In this document: positions 41,246 through 49,614 of the stretch, in pieces
How positions within the stretch are numbered: position 1 is the first letter of the stretch
How the letters are laid out: every line of letters begins with the position of its first letter
Source of the DNA: Georgenia sp. EYE_87
Lineage (GTDB): Bacteria > Actinomycetota > Actinomycetes > Actinomycetales > Actinomycetaceae
Length of the DNA stretch: 64,000 bases
Reading direction: 5' to 3'
Assembly (NCBI RefSeq): GCF_023148685.1
Contig: NZ_JAHXNL010000013.1
Span: 1-64,000 of the forward strand
Made by a program: the position numbers and the translations under genes
The notes under the pieces: generated by a model
Databases searched by the model: none
What the model was told of the DNA's origin: nothing
What the model saw: the letters and a program-made list of their open reading frames with translations, nothing else

Positions 41246-42478
41246 TCAGGCGCGCGGGTCGGCGTCGCCGATGTCGGGCCGCCCCCGCCGGTAGCTGCGG
41301 CCCGCGGTGAGAAAGACGACGAGGCTGGCGAGCACGGCGGCGAGGATCACGCCGGCCATCGCGACGTCGTCGCCCCCGAGCAGGCCGACGACGGGCGAGA
41401 CGGTCCCGGCGACTCCCGCCTGCAGGGCACCGATGAGTGCGGCCGCGGTCCCGGCCCGCTCGCCGTGGAGGGTCAGGGCCAGCGCGGTGGCGTTCGGCAG
41501 CACGAGGGAGTTCACGCTCAGCAGGAGCCAGAGCGGCGCGATCAGCCCCCACAGGCCGCCGGTCCCGGTGGCCACGAGAACCAGGAGCATCACCCCGAGC
41601 GCGGTGGCGAGCGGGATGGCCACCCGGAGCAGAGCGATCGGATCGAACCGCTTCACGAGGGAGGCGTTGAGCTGCGAACCGAGCACGAGCCCGGCTCCGT
41701 TGAGCGCGAACAGCAGGGCGAACTGCGTCTCGCTGAGGCCGTAGCCCTCCTGGAGGACGAAGGGCGAGCCGGCCACATAGCTCATCAGCGCCGCGAGGCC
41801 CAGACCGGGGATGAGGGCGAGTGCCATGAACTGCCGGTCCCGCAGGAGATAGCCGTAGCCGGCGAACGTCGCCCCGAGAGGCTCGCGCCGGCGCGCGGCC
41901 GGCGGCAGGGTCTCAGGCAGGGCCCGCGCGATGACCGGGATGAGCGCGAGACCCACCAGCGCCAGGACGACGAACGTGGCCCGCCAGCCCCACCACCCGG
42001 CGATGAGGCCGCCCGCCGTGGGGGCCAGGAGAGGCGCGACGCCGATGACGAGCATGAGGCGGGACATGAGCACGGACGCCCCGGCACCGCTGTACCGGTC
42101 GCGGATGACGGCCATGGCCGTGACCGTGGCGGCGGCGTTGCCGACGCCCTGGATCACCCGCAGCGCGACCAGGGGCCAGATGCCCGGGGTCAGCGCGCAC
42201 AGCACGGAGGCGACGACGTGGAGACCGATCCCGATCATCGCCGGTCCTCGCCGGCCGTAGCGGTCGGACAGCGGGCCGGTGATGAGCTGGCCGATCGCGC
42301 CGCCGATGAGCACCCCGGTGATGGTGGCCTGGACGAGGGCGGGACCGGACCCGAGGTCGTCGGCGACGACGGGCAGTGAGGGCAGGTACAGGTCGGTGGT
42401 GACCGCGGGGAGCGCGGCCATCGCACCGAGAAGGAGGACGAACGAGGCGCGGGGTCGGGCACCGGCCGGGAACGTCAC
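41246..42478 (-). CDS. Bcr/CflA-type MFS drug transporter
   Basis: A 410-residue major facilitator with about 12 helices. The A-motif region is [16 protein letters not shown], preceded by [12 protein letters not shown] in loop 1, typical of Bcr/CflA exporters (bicyclomycin, chloramphenicol, sulphonamide). Start chosen at a GTG (42478). The LysR gene upstream on the same strand is a likely partner regulator. Confidence 0.85.
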   Translation of the reverse strand: MTFPAGARPRASFVLLLGAMAALPAVTTDLYLPSLPVVADDLGSGPALVQATITGVLIGGAIGQLITGPLSDRYGRRGPAMIGIGLHVVASVLCALTPGIWPLVALRVIQGVGNAAATVTAMAVIRDRYSGAGASVLMSRLMLVIGVAPLLAPTAGGLIAGWWGWRATFVVLALVGLALIPVIARALPETLPPAARRREPLGATFAGYGYLLRDRQFMALALIPGLGLAALMSYVAGSPFVLQEGYGLSETQFALLFALNGAGLVLGSQLNASLVKRFDPIALLRVAIPLATALGVMLLVLVATGTGGLWGLIAPLWLLLSVNSLVLPNATALALTLHGERAGTAAALIGALQAGVAGTVSPVVGLLGGDDVAMAGVILAAVLASLVVFLTAGRSYRRGRPDIGDADPRA

Positions 42479-42492
42479 GCGCCCATCGTGGC

Positions 42493-42553
42493 ACGCGGAG
42501 CTCCGGCCGCCGGCGCGGAAGGGCACACGCGGAGCTCCGGCCGCCGGCGCGGA
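42493..42553. repeat. 27-bp direct repeat, two copies
   Basis: The sequence from ACGCGGAGCTCC to GGCGCGGA occurs exactly at 42493-42519 and 42527-42553, with a 7-base spacer. It occupies the gap between the LysR stop and the MFS start. Confidence 0.85.
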
Positions 42554-42557
42554 CGGG

Positions 42558-43463
42558 TCAGAGCGGCTCGAGCGCGGCCGCGACGGCCACCATCTGCTCG
42601 AGGACGGCCAGTGTCGCGGCGCGTGGCTCGGTGCGCGTGATGCGGTGGCGCACGAAGAGGCGGCGCGTGCCGAGACCGGGCAGCGCCGCCCAACGCACGT
42701 TCTCCGGCAGCTGACGGCGCATGGCGAGCTCCGGCAGGAGGGCGACGCCGAGCCCGCCGGCCACCATGGCGAGGGCGACGTCGAAGTCCAGGTAGCGGTG
42801 GGCGGTGCGCGGCGTGAAGGACAGCTCCGACGCCAGCCGCGCGAGCGCCCGGTCGGCGGCACCGCGCGGCTCCGGTGCCAGCCAGGTGCGGCCCACCAGG
42901 TCGAGCAGGCCGGCGGGCTCGGGGTCCGTCGCCGGCAGCACCACCACCCACGGCTCGTCGAGGAAGGGCACGTCGCGCGAGCCCTGCGGCGCCGGGGACG
43001 GGCTGGAGACGTCGTGCTCGATGACGAGCAGGTCGAGCTCGCCGCGGCGCAGCGCGCGCCGGCCGTGCTCCTCGGCCACCTCGTGCACCACCAGGTCGAC
43101 ACCGGGGAGGGTCTGCTCGAGCTCGGCGAGCAGCGGCACGAGCACCGCGCGGATGGCGGTCTGGAAGGCGCCGACCACGACGACGCCGGAGACGTCACCC
43201 TCCAGCGCTGCCAGCGAGCGGCGAGTCTCGCCCAGCTCGGACTCGATGCGCTCGGCCGCGTCGGCGAGGACCTTCCCGGCCGGCGTCAGGGTTGCGCCCG
43301 TGGGCTGCCGGTCGAGCACCCGCACGCCGGTCTCGGCCTCGAGACGCGCTATTTGCTGAGACACGGCGGAAGGGCTCAGACGCAAAGCGTCGGCCGCGGC
43401 GAGAACGCCTCCGGACCGGCTCACGGCCAAGAGAACGCCAAGCCTGCGTGGGTCGATGTCCAT
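42558..43463 (-). CDS. LysR-family transcriptional regulator
   Basis: A 301-residue LTTR. The N-terminal HTH is VLLAVSRSGGVLAAADALRL then SPSAVSQQIARLEAETGVRV; the effector domain follows from about residue 90. It is divergent from the CBU_0592-like gene with an AT-richer 70-base gap, and could control it or the MFS gene downstream. Confidence 0.9.
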   Translation of the reverse strand: MDIDPRRLGVLLAVSRSGGVLAAADALRLSPSAVSQQIARLEAETGVRVLDRQPTGATLTPAGKVLADAAERIESELGETRRSLAALEGDVSGVVVVGAFQTAIRAVLVPLLAELEQTLPGVDLVVHEVAEEHGRRALRRGELDLLVIEHDVSSPSPAPQGSRDVPFLDEPWVVVLPATDPEPAGLLDLVGRTWLAPEPRGAADRALARLASELSFTPRTAHRYLDFDVALAMVAGGLGVALLPELAMRRQLPENVRWAALPGLGTRRLFVRHRITRTEPRAATLAVLEQMVAVAAALEPL

Positions 43464-43534
43464 GAAGCAAAACTGTATACCCGATGCGATTTCATTCGAT
43501 TGCTCTTTATGCGCGACGGCCTCACGATTGTCCT

Positions 43535-44047
43535 GTGCCTGAGATTGTCGCCTCCGTGATCGTCACCGTCGGCTGGGTCGGTGTCATCGTCCAGCTGGTG
43601 GCCTACGCCCTGCTCTCCACCGGTCGTCTTCCGGCAGGTTCCGTCAGCTACCAGGGCCTGAACGTCTTTGGCGCGATCGCGGTCGGCGCCAGCTCTGCGT
43701 CGAGCGGCGCGTGGCCCTCCGCCGTCGCCAACGGTATCTGGATCGCGATCGGCGTCGTGGCGATCGTGGCGCTGAAGCGGCACCTCGTCACCCGCCGTCT
43801 TCGGGCCGCCGCCCGCACCGCCCAGCAGCTCCGCGACCAGCACGTGGCACGCGCCGCCCGCCGTTCCGTCGTCTCACCCGCGCAGCCCGGCACGACGGCC
43901 GAGGCCGGACCGGTCCCCGCGGAGGCCGGGCCCGTCCTCGCCACCCTCGCGGACCGGCCGCTCCACCCGGGGTCCACCCGTCCGGCAGGACGACCCGAGC
44001 GCGCCGACCGCCGTCGCCGCCGCACCCGCGAGAAGGTGGCCGCCTGA
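43535..44047 (+). CDS. CBU_0592-like small membrane protein
   Basis: A 170-residue protein if the GTG at 43535 is used; an ATG at 43484 would add 17 residues within the LysR promoter region. Three hydrophobic segments in the first 85 residues (VGWVGVIVQLVAYALLSTG; LNVFGAIAVGASSASSGAWP; IWIAIGVVAIVALK) match the CBU_0592-type family of unknown function. The C-terminal half is Arg/Ala/Pro-rich and probably disordered. Confidence 0.65.
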   Translation: MPEIVASVIVTVGWVGVIVQLVAYALLSTGRLPAGSVSYQGLNVFGAIAVGASSASSGAWPSAVANGIWIAIGVVAIVALKRHLVTRRLRAAARTAQQLRDQHVARAARRSVVSPAQPGTTAEAGPVPAEAGPVLATLADRPLHPGSTRPAGRPERADRRRRRTREKVAA

Positions 44048-44059
44048 GGCAGTGCGGTC

Positions 44060-44135
44060 GTCGTCCGACCGAACACTCGCCGTCCGACCGAACACTCGCC
44101 GTCCGACCTGACCGTCGCCGTCCGACCTAACGGAC
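44060..44135. repeat. Four-copy 19-bp tandem repeat
   Basis: Unit GCCGTCCGACCGAACACTC is repeated at 44060 (one mismatch at the second base) and 44079, with two diverged copies at 44098 and 44117. It fills the gap between two convergent genes. Confidence 0.85.
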
Positions 44136-44145
44136 GCCGCGAGTG

Positions 44146-45060
44146 TCAGCCCCCTTGCCGACGGAGGCGGTCCAGCTGCTCTCGCGCCTCCTCGGCCGCG
44201 GCCTGCGCCTCGACGTGGGCGACGGCCGCGTCCTGGCGCGCCTCGGCGGCCTCGTCGAGCCGGTCCTCCACCCCCGCGAGAGTGTGCTCGCGCTCGTCGA
44301 GCCGCCGACGGAGCTCCTCGACCTCGGAGCGCAGCTGCAGGGCGCGGGCCTCCAGGCGGTGAGCCTGGTCCTCGGCCGACCGCAGCTCCCGCTCGGCGGT
44401 CGCCGCACCCCGTTCCGCCGCGTGCGCCCGCTCCTCGGCCCGGGCGATCTCAGCACGCAGGGCCGCGGCGGCGTCCTCCTTGCCGGTCCGACCGGCCGGC
44501 CGAGCGGTCCTCCCGCGCGCGGCCCGCGGCGCCTGGGCACCCAGGGCCTCGGGCACCGCCAGCACCCCGGCGAGCTCGACCGGATCCAGGCCGACGGCGG
44601 CCATCGGCTCCACCAGGAGACCGGTGCGCAGGGCGGCCGCGGCCGCCTCGTCCGCCATCGCGGCCTGCAGGGTCGCCGCGGTCTGCTCCGCCGCCGCCTC
44701 GCTCACCTTGTGCCCGAGGCGCCCCGCGACCTTGCGGCCCTCCCGGACGACGGCCGCGACGAGCTGGCGCCGCTGCCGGTTGAGGTCGCGCAGCTGGGCC
44801 GCGTCGAGGTCCGCCTGGGCCTCGCGCATCGCCTCGCCCAGCTCCAGCACCTGATCCAGCTGGTCGGTGAGGTGCCGCACCATCGTGTTTGCCAGCCAGG
44901 CAGCGGCCGCAGGCTTGGGCAGCGCCTTGACCGCCCGAGCGAGGTCGGCGTCGCCGTCGGCCTTGATCCGGCCCGCCCGCTCGTTCCTCGCCGCGACGAA
45001 CTCGCCGGGCGGCAGCGCGTAGAGCTCCCCGGCGACCGCGACAAGCTCCTCGGTCCTCAC
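44146..45060 (-). CDS. Conserved actinobacterial coiled-coil protein
   Basis: A 304-residue Ala/Arg/Glu-rich protein. The N-terminal block ELYALPPGEFVAARNERAG and KALPKPAAAAWLANTMVRHL is a recognisable actinobacterial family of unknown function; the last 110 residues are a coiled coil. GTG start at 45060, five bases beyond the TadG-like stop, so it may be co-transcribed with the tad operon. No enzymatic motif seen. Confidence 0.65.
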   Translation of the reverse strand: MRTEELVAVAGELYALPPGEFVAARNERAGRIKADGDADLARAVKALPKPAAAAWLANTMVRHLTDQLDQVLELGEAMREAQADLDAAQLRDLNRQRRQLVAAVVREGRKVAGRLGHKVSEAAAEQTAATLQAAMADEAAAAALRTGLLVEPMAAVGLDPVELAGVLAVPEALGAQAPRAARGRTARPAGRTGKEDAAAALRAEIARAEERAHAAERGAATAERELRSAEDQAHRLEARALQLRSEVEELRRRLDEREHTLAGVEDRLDEAAEARQDAAVAHVEAQAAAEEAREQLDRLRRQGG

Positions 45061-45065
45061 GGCGG

Positions 45066-45554
45066 TCAGCCCGCCCGGGCGGTGGTCGTCACGCGCAGGG
45101 CGATGCCGTCGCTCCAGGGCAGGAGCACCCACGGGACCAGCGGCGGGCGTGCCGTCGCGGCGAGCGTGACCTGCGCCGTCGTCCCGTCCGGCGTCCCGGT
45201 CGGCTCGGCCACCCGCAGGCCGTCGAACTCGCCTACCAGCGCCGCCGGCGCGGCGCCCAGATACTCGCGCACGGCGGCGTCGACAGACGCGTCCGACAGC
45301 GGTACGAGGGTGGCACCGTCGGCCGGGCCCGCGGGCGCGCCGTAGTAGGCCGCGACGTCGATGGCGTCAGCGGCGTCGACCGCGGCCCCGTCCGCGAGGG
45401 CGAGGAGGCGTTTGCGTTCGATGTGCACCGCCGAGGCGCTCGCCACCACGAGCACCAGGGCCAGCACCAGCGCCCCGAACGCGAGTGTCAGGAGCATGAT
45501 CTGACCCTCCTCCCCCGTCCCCGGGGCCGCCATCCGGCGCCGCAGCGTCCTCAT
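45066..45554 (-). CDS. TadG-like pilus assembly protein
   Basis: A 162-residue protein with an N-terminal membrane helix (GQIMLLTLAFGALVLALVLVVASAS), then IERKRLLALADGAAVDAADA, the TadG N-terminal pattern. These minor proteins of the Flp system are exported and may anchor the apparatus. ATG overlaps the upstream TadE-like stop. Confidence 0.78.
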   Translation of the reverse strand: MRTLRRRMAAPGTGEEGQIMLLTLAFGALVLALVLVVASASAVHIERKRLLALADGAAVDAADAIDVAAYYGAPAGPADGATLVPLSDASVDAAVREYLGAAPAALVGEFDGLRVAEPTGTPDGTTAQVTLAATARPPLVPWVLLPWSDGIALRVTTTARAG

Positions 45555-46132
45555 CGCGCCGCCCGGAACTCGGGGACGGCGGCGACGTGGGTGGCACTGA
45601 CCGGCACGGTAGCCGGCACCGCGTCGACGACGACGTCCGGGACGAGGGGCAGGTCGACGCTCGTGGCGACGGTGACCACGACCCGGGCGCCGGGCGTCAG
45701 GCACGGCTCCTCCGTGCAGTCGACCTGGAGCGCTCCCGCGCCGTCGACCTCGAGCCCCTGGTCCTCGAAGGCCAGCTCGACGGCGAGACGTGCGGCGGCG
45801 ACGCCCTCCTCCAGGGTCTCGGCCCGAGCGAGGAGGCGTCCCGCCTCGCGCGCCGCCCCCTCGGCGGCGAACGCGGCGGCCTGGATCTGTGCCAGCGTCA
45901 GGACCAGGTAGACGATGGGGACGAGCAGCAGCAGGCTGACACCCAGGAACTCCACGACGGCGCTGCCCCGCTCCCCGTCGCCCATCCCCCGCAGCCGCGC
46001 CCGGAGCGCACCGACAGCACAGGCGGCACAGGCAGCGCCAGCAGTGCCAACCCTGCGAGCACGGCCGGCACGGCCAGCACGGGCGCAAGGACGTCCGGGG
46101 TCCGACAGCGAGCCCGCCCGCTCCCCGCTCAC
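45551..46132 (-). CDS. TadE-like minor pilin (second)
   Basis: TadE pattern: ERGSAVVEFLGVSLLLLVPIVYLVLTLAQI followed by a beta-rich C-terminal part. With the GTG at 46132, which overlaps the upstream stop as GTGA, the protein has 193 residues and a 49-residue Ala/Arg-rich leader. The ATG at 45985 gives the usual short TadE leader. The overlap favours 46132, the family length favours 45985; unresolved. Confidence 0.72.
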   Translation of the reverse strand: MSGERAGSLSDPGRPCARAGRAGRARRVGTAGAACAACAVGALRARLRGMGDGERGSAVVEFLGVSLLLLVPIVYLVLTLAQIQAAAFAAEGAAREAGRLLARAETLEEGVAAARLAVELAFEDQGLEVDGAGALQVDCTEEPCLTPGARVVVTVATSVDLPLVPDVVVDAVPATVPVSATHVAAVPEFRAAR

Positions 46133-46545
46133 CCGAGCGCCTCCTCGAGCACCGCGTGCCCGCTCACGTCGAGCACCCCCGACGGGCCGAGCAGACCCAG
46201 CACCGGCAGCGGCGCGCTGACCTGGACGCGGACGAGGGTCGTGCCGCCCCGGTCCACCAGAGAGGCGGAGACATCGCGCGCGTACCGGGGCGAGAGGGTC
46301 ATGCCGATGAGCTCACGCGTGCGCGCGACACCCTGCGCGGGAGTCGAGCCCACGAGCGCGGCGTGCCGGGCGCCCTCGGAGGCCGAGTCGACGAGCGTGT
46401 TGCGCACATGGAGCCCCAGCACCAGCTGCAGCAGCGCAGCGACGATCGTCACGACCAGCACCGAGACCAGGACGAACTCGACGACGGCGGAACCGCGGTC
46501 ACCCTCGGTGATCAGCCCACGCCACCGCGCGCGGACCCCCGTCAG
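46129..46545 (-). CDS. TadE-like minor pilin (first), start codon unclear
   Basis: TadE pattern EGDRGSAVVEFVLVSVLVVTIVAALLQL with a C-terminal beta-rich domain. No ATG or GTG occurs in frame between the stop of the preceding small pilin gene and the membrane helix. A CTG at 46545 overlaps that stop as CTGA and would give 138 residues. Otherwise translation must start far inside the preceding gene. The frame itself is well supported by homology and by the overlaps on both sides. Confidence 0.65.
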   Translation of the reverse strand: MTGVRARWRGLITEGDRGSAVVEFVLVSVLVVTIVAALLQLVLGLHVRNTLVDSASEGARHAALVGSTPAQGVARTRELIGMTLSPRYARDVSASLVDRGGTTLVRVQVSAPLPVLGLLGPSGVLDVSGHAVLEEALG

Positions 46546-46739
46546 AAGGCCAGGACGCGGTTCATGGCCGTCTCGAACACGGTGGACAGGGCCGGGCCGG
46601 CCAGCGCCCAGATCGCGACGACGAGGCCTGCCGTCATCAGGGTGACGAGCACCCAACCGGGCACGTCGCCTCGTTCGGGATCGTCCTGCGCGCACCAGCC
46701 GAGACGTGCCGCGATCAGGGTGAGCAGGGTGGTCCACAT
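46542..46739 (-). CDS. Small Flp pilin-like membrane protein
   Basis: A 65-residue protein with a charged N-terminal part (DDPERGD) and one hydrophobic helix (VPGWVLVTLMTAGLVVAIWA). This is the usual place of the Flp-type pilin or a Flp-like small protein in actinobacterial tad loci. It lies between tadC and the tadE genes. Confidence 0.75.
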   Translation of the reverse strand: MWTTLLTLIAARLGWCAQDDPERGDVPGWVLVTLMTAGLVVAIWALAGPALSTVFETAMNRVLAF

Positions 46740-46802
46740 GTCGTCTACCTCCGGTTGGGTCCTGACGGTCCTGGCCCGGCACGGCCGGGCGGCTGTCCGA
46801 AC

Positions 46803-47735
46803 TCACAGCCCCACCTGCAGCACTGCGAGTCCGGGAAAGATGGCGAAGAGCACCGTGACCGGAAGCACCAGGAAGACGACCGGCACCATCATGCCGAGCT
46901 CCTTCTTCCCGCCGGTCTCCATCAGTTCTCGCCGTGCGGTCTCCCGCGCGTCCTGGGCCTGCGCGCGCAGCACCTCTGCGAGCGGCGTGCCTCGTTCCAG
47001 GGCAACGGCCACGCCCTCCGCGAACCGGGCGACGGCAGGTTCGTCGGTCCGGGCGGCCATGCGCTCGAGGGCGACAGCGAGCGGCACCCCGGACCGGGCC
47101 TCGGCGAGCGTGCGGCGCACGTCCAGGGCGAGCTCACCGTTGGTGCTGCGGGCGATCCGCTCGAGCGCGCCGACCGGCCCCTCACCGGCAGCGACCGCGA
47201 GGGCGAGGAGCTCCGCGACGTCGGGCAGCTCCATCGCCATACGCTGCTGCCGCCGGCGGACCTGGCTCGTCAGCGACTGGTCGCGCGCCACCGCTCCCCC
47301 CACCGCACACAGCAGGACGCCGACGAGGAGCGGGACGAGCGGGGCCCCGCGAAGGACGCCGAGAGTCAGCGCGCCGAGCAGGCCGACAGCGAGACCGACC
47401 GCGGCCCACATCAGCTGCTCGGTGCGGAACTGGTCGTGGGTCATCGTCCCGCCCAGCAGCTGGAGGCGGCGGCGGATGCTCACCGACGACGAACCGAGCC
47501 GCTCCAGCACTCGGCCGGCGTCGTGGAGCATCGGTGCGAGGAGCCGCTCGAGGGTCGGGAAGGGCGTGTGTACCGGCCGGTCGGCGAGCAGGCGGGACGT
47601 GCGCGGCCGCTCGCGCAGGTACGGCGCGATGCGATCGTCCAGGGTGATACGCCGCGCCGCCACGCGCCACAGCACGAGGCACAGACCGACTCCGCCCATC
47701 AGCCCGACGAATGCGCCGAGCGCCGTCGCGCTCAC
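46803..47735 (-). CDS. tadC: Type II/IV secretion F protein, TadC-like
   Basis: A 310-residue inner-membrane protein with a T2SSF domain (ELPDVAELLALAVAAGEGPV to RRELMETGGKKELGMMVPVV) and membrane helices at both ends. The GTG at 47735 overlaps the tadB stop (GTGA). It is a platform protein of the Flp pilus. Confidence 0.85.
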   Translation of the reverse strand: MSATALGAFVGLMGGVGLCLVLWRVAARRITLDDRIAPYLRERPRTSRLLADRPVHTPFPTLERLLAPMLHDAGRVLERLGSSSVSIRRRLQLLGGTMTHDQFRTEQLMWAAVGLAVGLLGALTLGVLRGAPLVPLLVGVLLCAVGGAVARDQSLTSQVRRRQQRMAMELPDVAELLALAVAAGEGPVGALERIARSTNGELALDVRRTLAEARSGVPLAVALERMAARTDEPAVARFAEGVAVALERGTPLAEVLRAQAQDARETARRELMETGGKKELGMMVPVVFLVLPVTVLFAIFPGLAVLQVGL

Positions 47736-48592
47736 CGCAGCACCCGGGCGTCCTCGGGCAGCCGCCCGATACGCACCATGAGCACGTAGGCGAGCAGGCT
47801 GCACCCCGCACCGGACGCCAGGACGATCACACCGAGGGCGGAGTTGTAGGCCTCAGCGGTCTCCGTCCGCGTGGAGAGCAGCAGAAGAACCACCCACGGG
47901 GCCGCCACGGCCATACGCGCTCCCGCGACCGTCCACGACTGGCGCGCCTCCAGCTCGCCGCGGGTGCGCAGGTCGTCCCGAATCATCTTTGCCAGCGTCC
48001 GCAGCAGGCGGCCGAGGTCCGTGCCACCCACCTCCCGGGTGAGCCGCAGGGCCTCGACGATGCGATCCGCGACCGGGTCCGCCAGACGCGCCTTCAACGC
48101 CTCCAACGCCTCGGCGAAGCGGCCGGTCGCCCGGTAGTCCTCGGCGAACTGCCGGAACTCCGCCCGGACCTCCTCCGGGCCGCGCTCCCCCAGCGCGATG
48201 AGCGCCTCCGGCAGCGAGAGGCCGGCCCGGATCGCGGAGGCGAGGTCGTCGAGGACCTCGGGCCAGACCGTGCGCAGCTCCGTGCGACGTCTGCGGGCCC
48301 GCGTGCGCACGGCGACCGAGGGTGCGCCGGCCAGAATGACGGCGAAGCTTGCGGCGATCGGTGGGGAGCCGGTCAGGGCCGCCGCCGTGACGAAGGTGAC
48401 CAGGCCCAGCAGACCCGAGGTGATCAGCAGCGACGTCGGGGTGACCGACGGGGCGCCCGCCTGGACGAGGAGGTCCTGGGTGCGGTCCGACCATCCCGGC
48501 ACCGATCGACGTCGTGGCTCGCGCGGGTCGAAGAAGGACAGCCAGATGCTGAGCAGCCCCGCCCCGAGGAGCAGCCCCACGACGACGCCCAT
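47732..48592 (-). CDS. tadB: Type II/IV secretion F protein, TadB-like
   Basis: A 286-residue membrane protein with the T2SSF domain (EVLDDLASAIRAGLSLPEAL and EVGGTDLGRLLRTLAKMIRD) and helices at about 2-18, 55-90 and 215-270. It starts two bases after the tadA stop. Partner of TadC as the assembly platform. Confidence 0.85.
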   Translation of the reverse strand: MGVVVGLLLGAGLLSIWLSFFDPREPRRRSVPGWSDRTQDLLVQAGAPSVTPTSLLITSGLLGLVTFVTAAALTGSPPIAASFAVILAGAPSVAVRTRARRRRTELRTVWPEVLDDLASAIRAGLSLPEALIALGERGPEEVRAEFRQFAEDYRATGRFAEALEALKARLADPVADRIVEALRLTREVGGTDLGRLLRTLAKMIRDDLRTRGELEARQSWTVAGARMAVAAPWVVLLLLSTRTETAEAYNSALGVIVLASGAGCSLLAYVLMVRIGRLPEDARVLR

Positions 48593-48594
48593 GG

Positions 48595-49362
48595 TCAGCG
48601 CCCCGTGCCGGCGAGCAGCACCGACAGGTCGTAGCCGGCCCGGCGGAACCTCTCCTCGCCGTCAGGAAAGCCGGAGGACCGCCGCAGGTGACCGTCCTGC
48701 CGGACGAAGAGCTCGGCCGTCTCCACGATGCCGTCCTCGACCCTGCCGGTCACCGCGATGACCTCCCGCACGCTGCGCCTGCCCTCCCGGTCGAGCTCCA
48801 GATGCACGACCAGGTCGATGGCGGCGGCCACCGTCGGCACCACGAACGCCGCCGTGACGTTCTCGCCTGCTAGCAGCGGGAGCGTGCAGAGCTTCGTGAC
48901 GGCCTCCCGTGCGGAGTTGGCGTGCAGGGTGCACATCCCGGGAATACCGGCGTTCAGGGCGACGAGCATGTCGAAGGCCTCCGCCTCCCGGACCTCGCCG
49001 ATGATGATGCGGTCGGGGCGCATGCGCAGCGCCTCCTTGACCAGCCGGCGCAGCGGGACCTCGCCCGTCCCCTCGAGGTTGGCCTGCCGCGTCTGCATCG
49101 CCACGGTGTCCCGGTTGGTCAGCCGGAGCTCGAAGACCTCCTCGGCCGTGATCACCCGTTGCCCGGCGGGGATCGCGCCCGCGAGCGCACCGACCATGGT
49201 GGTCTTCCCGGCCTGGGTGGCCCCGGAGACGAGGATGTTCATGCCCGCCACCACGGCTGCGTCGAGGAAGGCCGCCGCCTGGCTCGTGAGCGAGCCGAGC
49301 GCGACGAGGTCGCTCAGGCGTCGGGCCCGGGTGATGTACTTACGGATGTTGACCGCCCACGC
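48595..49362 (-). pseudogene. tadA: TadA/CpaF secretion ATPase, 5' truncated
   Basis: The frame reads AWAVNIRKYITRARRLSDLV at its upstream end and continues through Walker A SGATQAGKTT, RPDRIIIGEVREAEAFDMLV and CTLHANSAREAV to a normal C-terminus (256 codons). CpaF proteins normally carry about 200 more residues before the WxVNIRK motif; here the homology stops at about 49362 and the upstream codons read unrelated sequence. The missing half is not found rightward in this window. A GTG at 49254 could start a 219-residue stub, but without the N-terminal domain it is probably inactive, which would disable the pilus unless another tadA exists. Confidence 0.85.
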
Positions 49363-49614
49363 GGAGCGGGAGCAAGTTCGATAAGTGCCGCCACTCAGTT
49401 CAGATAAGTGGCTGCAGCCGGCGGCTCAGGTCGGGGGGAGGACGACACGAGAGAGCACCACCGGCCGACGGCGGCCCAACGGGCGGTCAGGCGCCTAGTT
49501 CGCGCTCCTGAGGCGGCATCGTCAGCCGGTCGCCGGGGGTCACCAACGCGATCGATGGCGCGCCTATGGAAGCGGTTGACATGCCGGGTGGTCCGTCTGA
49601 CCTCTGCACCGAGT
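49363..49614. other. Island/tadA junction with direct repeats, no gene
   Basis: Just past the tadA breakpoint lie AGTTCGATAAGTG (49375-49387) and AGTTCAGATAAGTG (49397-49410), two near-identical direct repeats offset by 22 bases. They are a candidate element end or recombinase site. The remaining sequence up to the transposase stop at 49615 shows no supported gene. Confidence 0.5.

Noticed and set aside
49384-49614. Remaining N-terminal part of tadA in another frame past the breakpoint
   Set aside because: Reading the frame upstream of 49362 gives no CpaF motifs, and none are seen in the other minus-strand frames.
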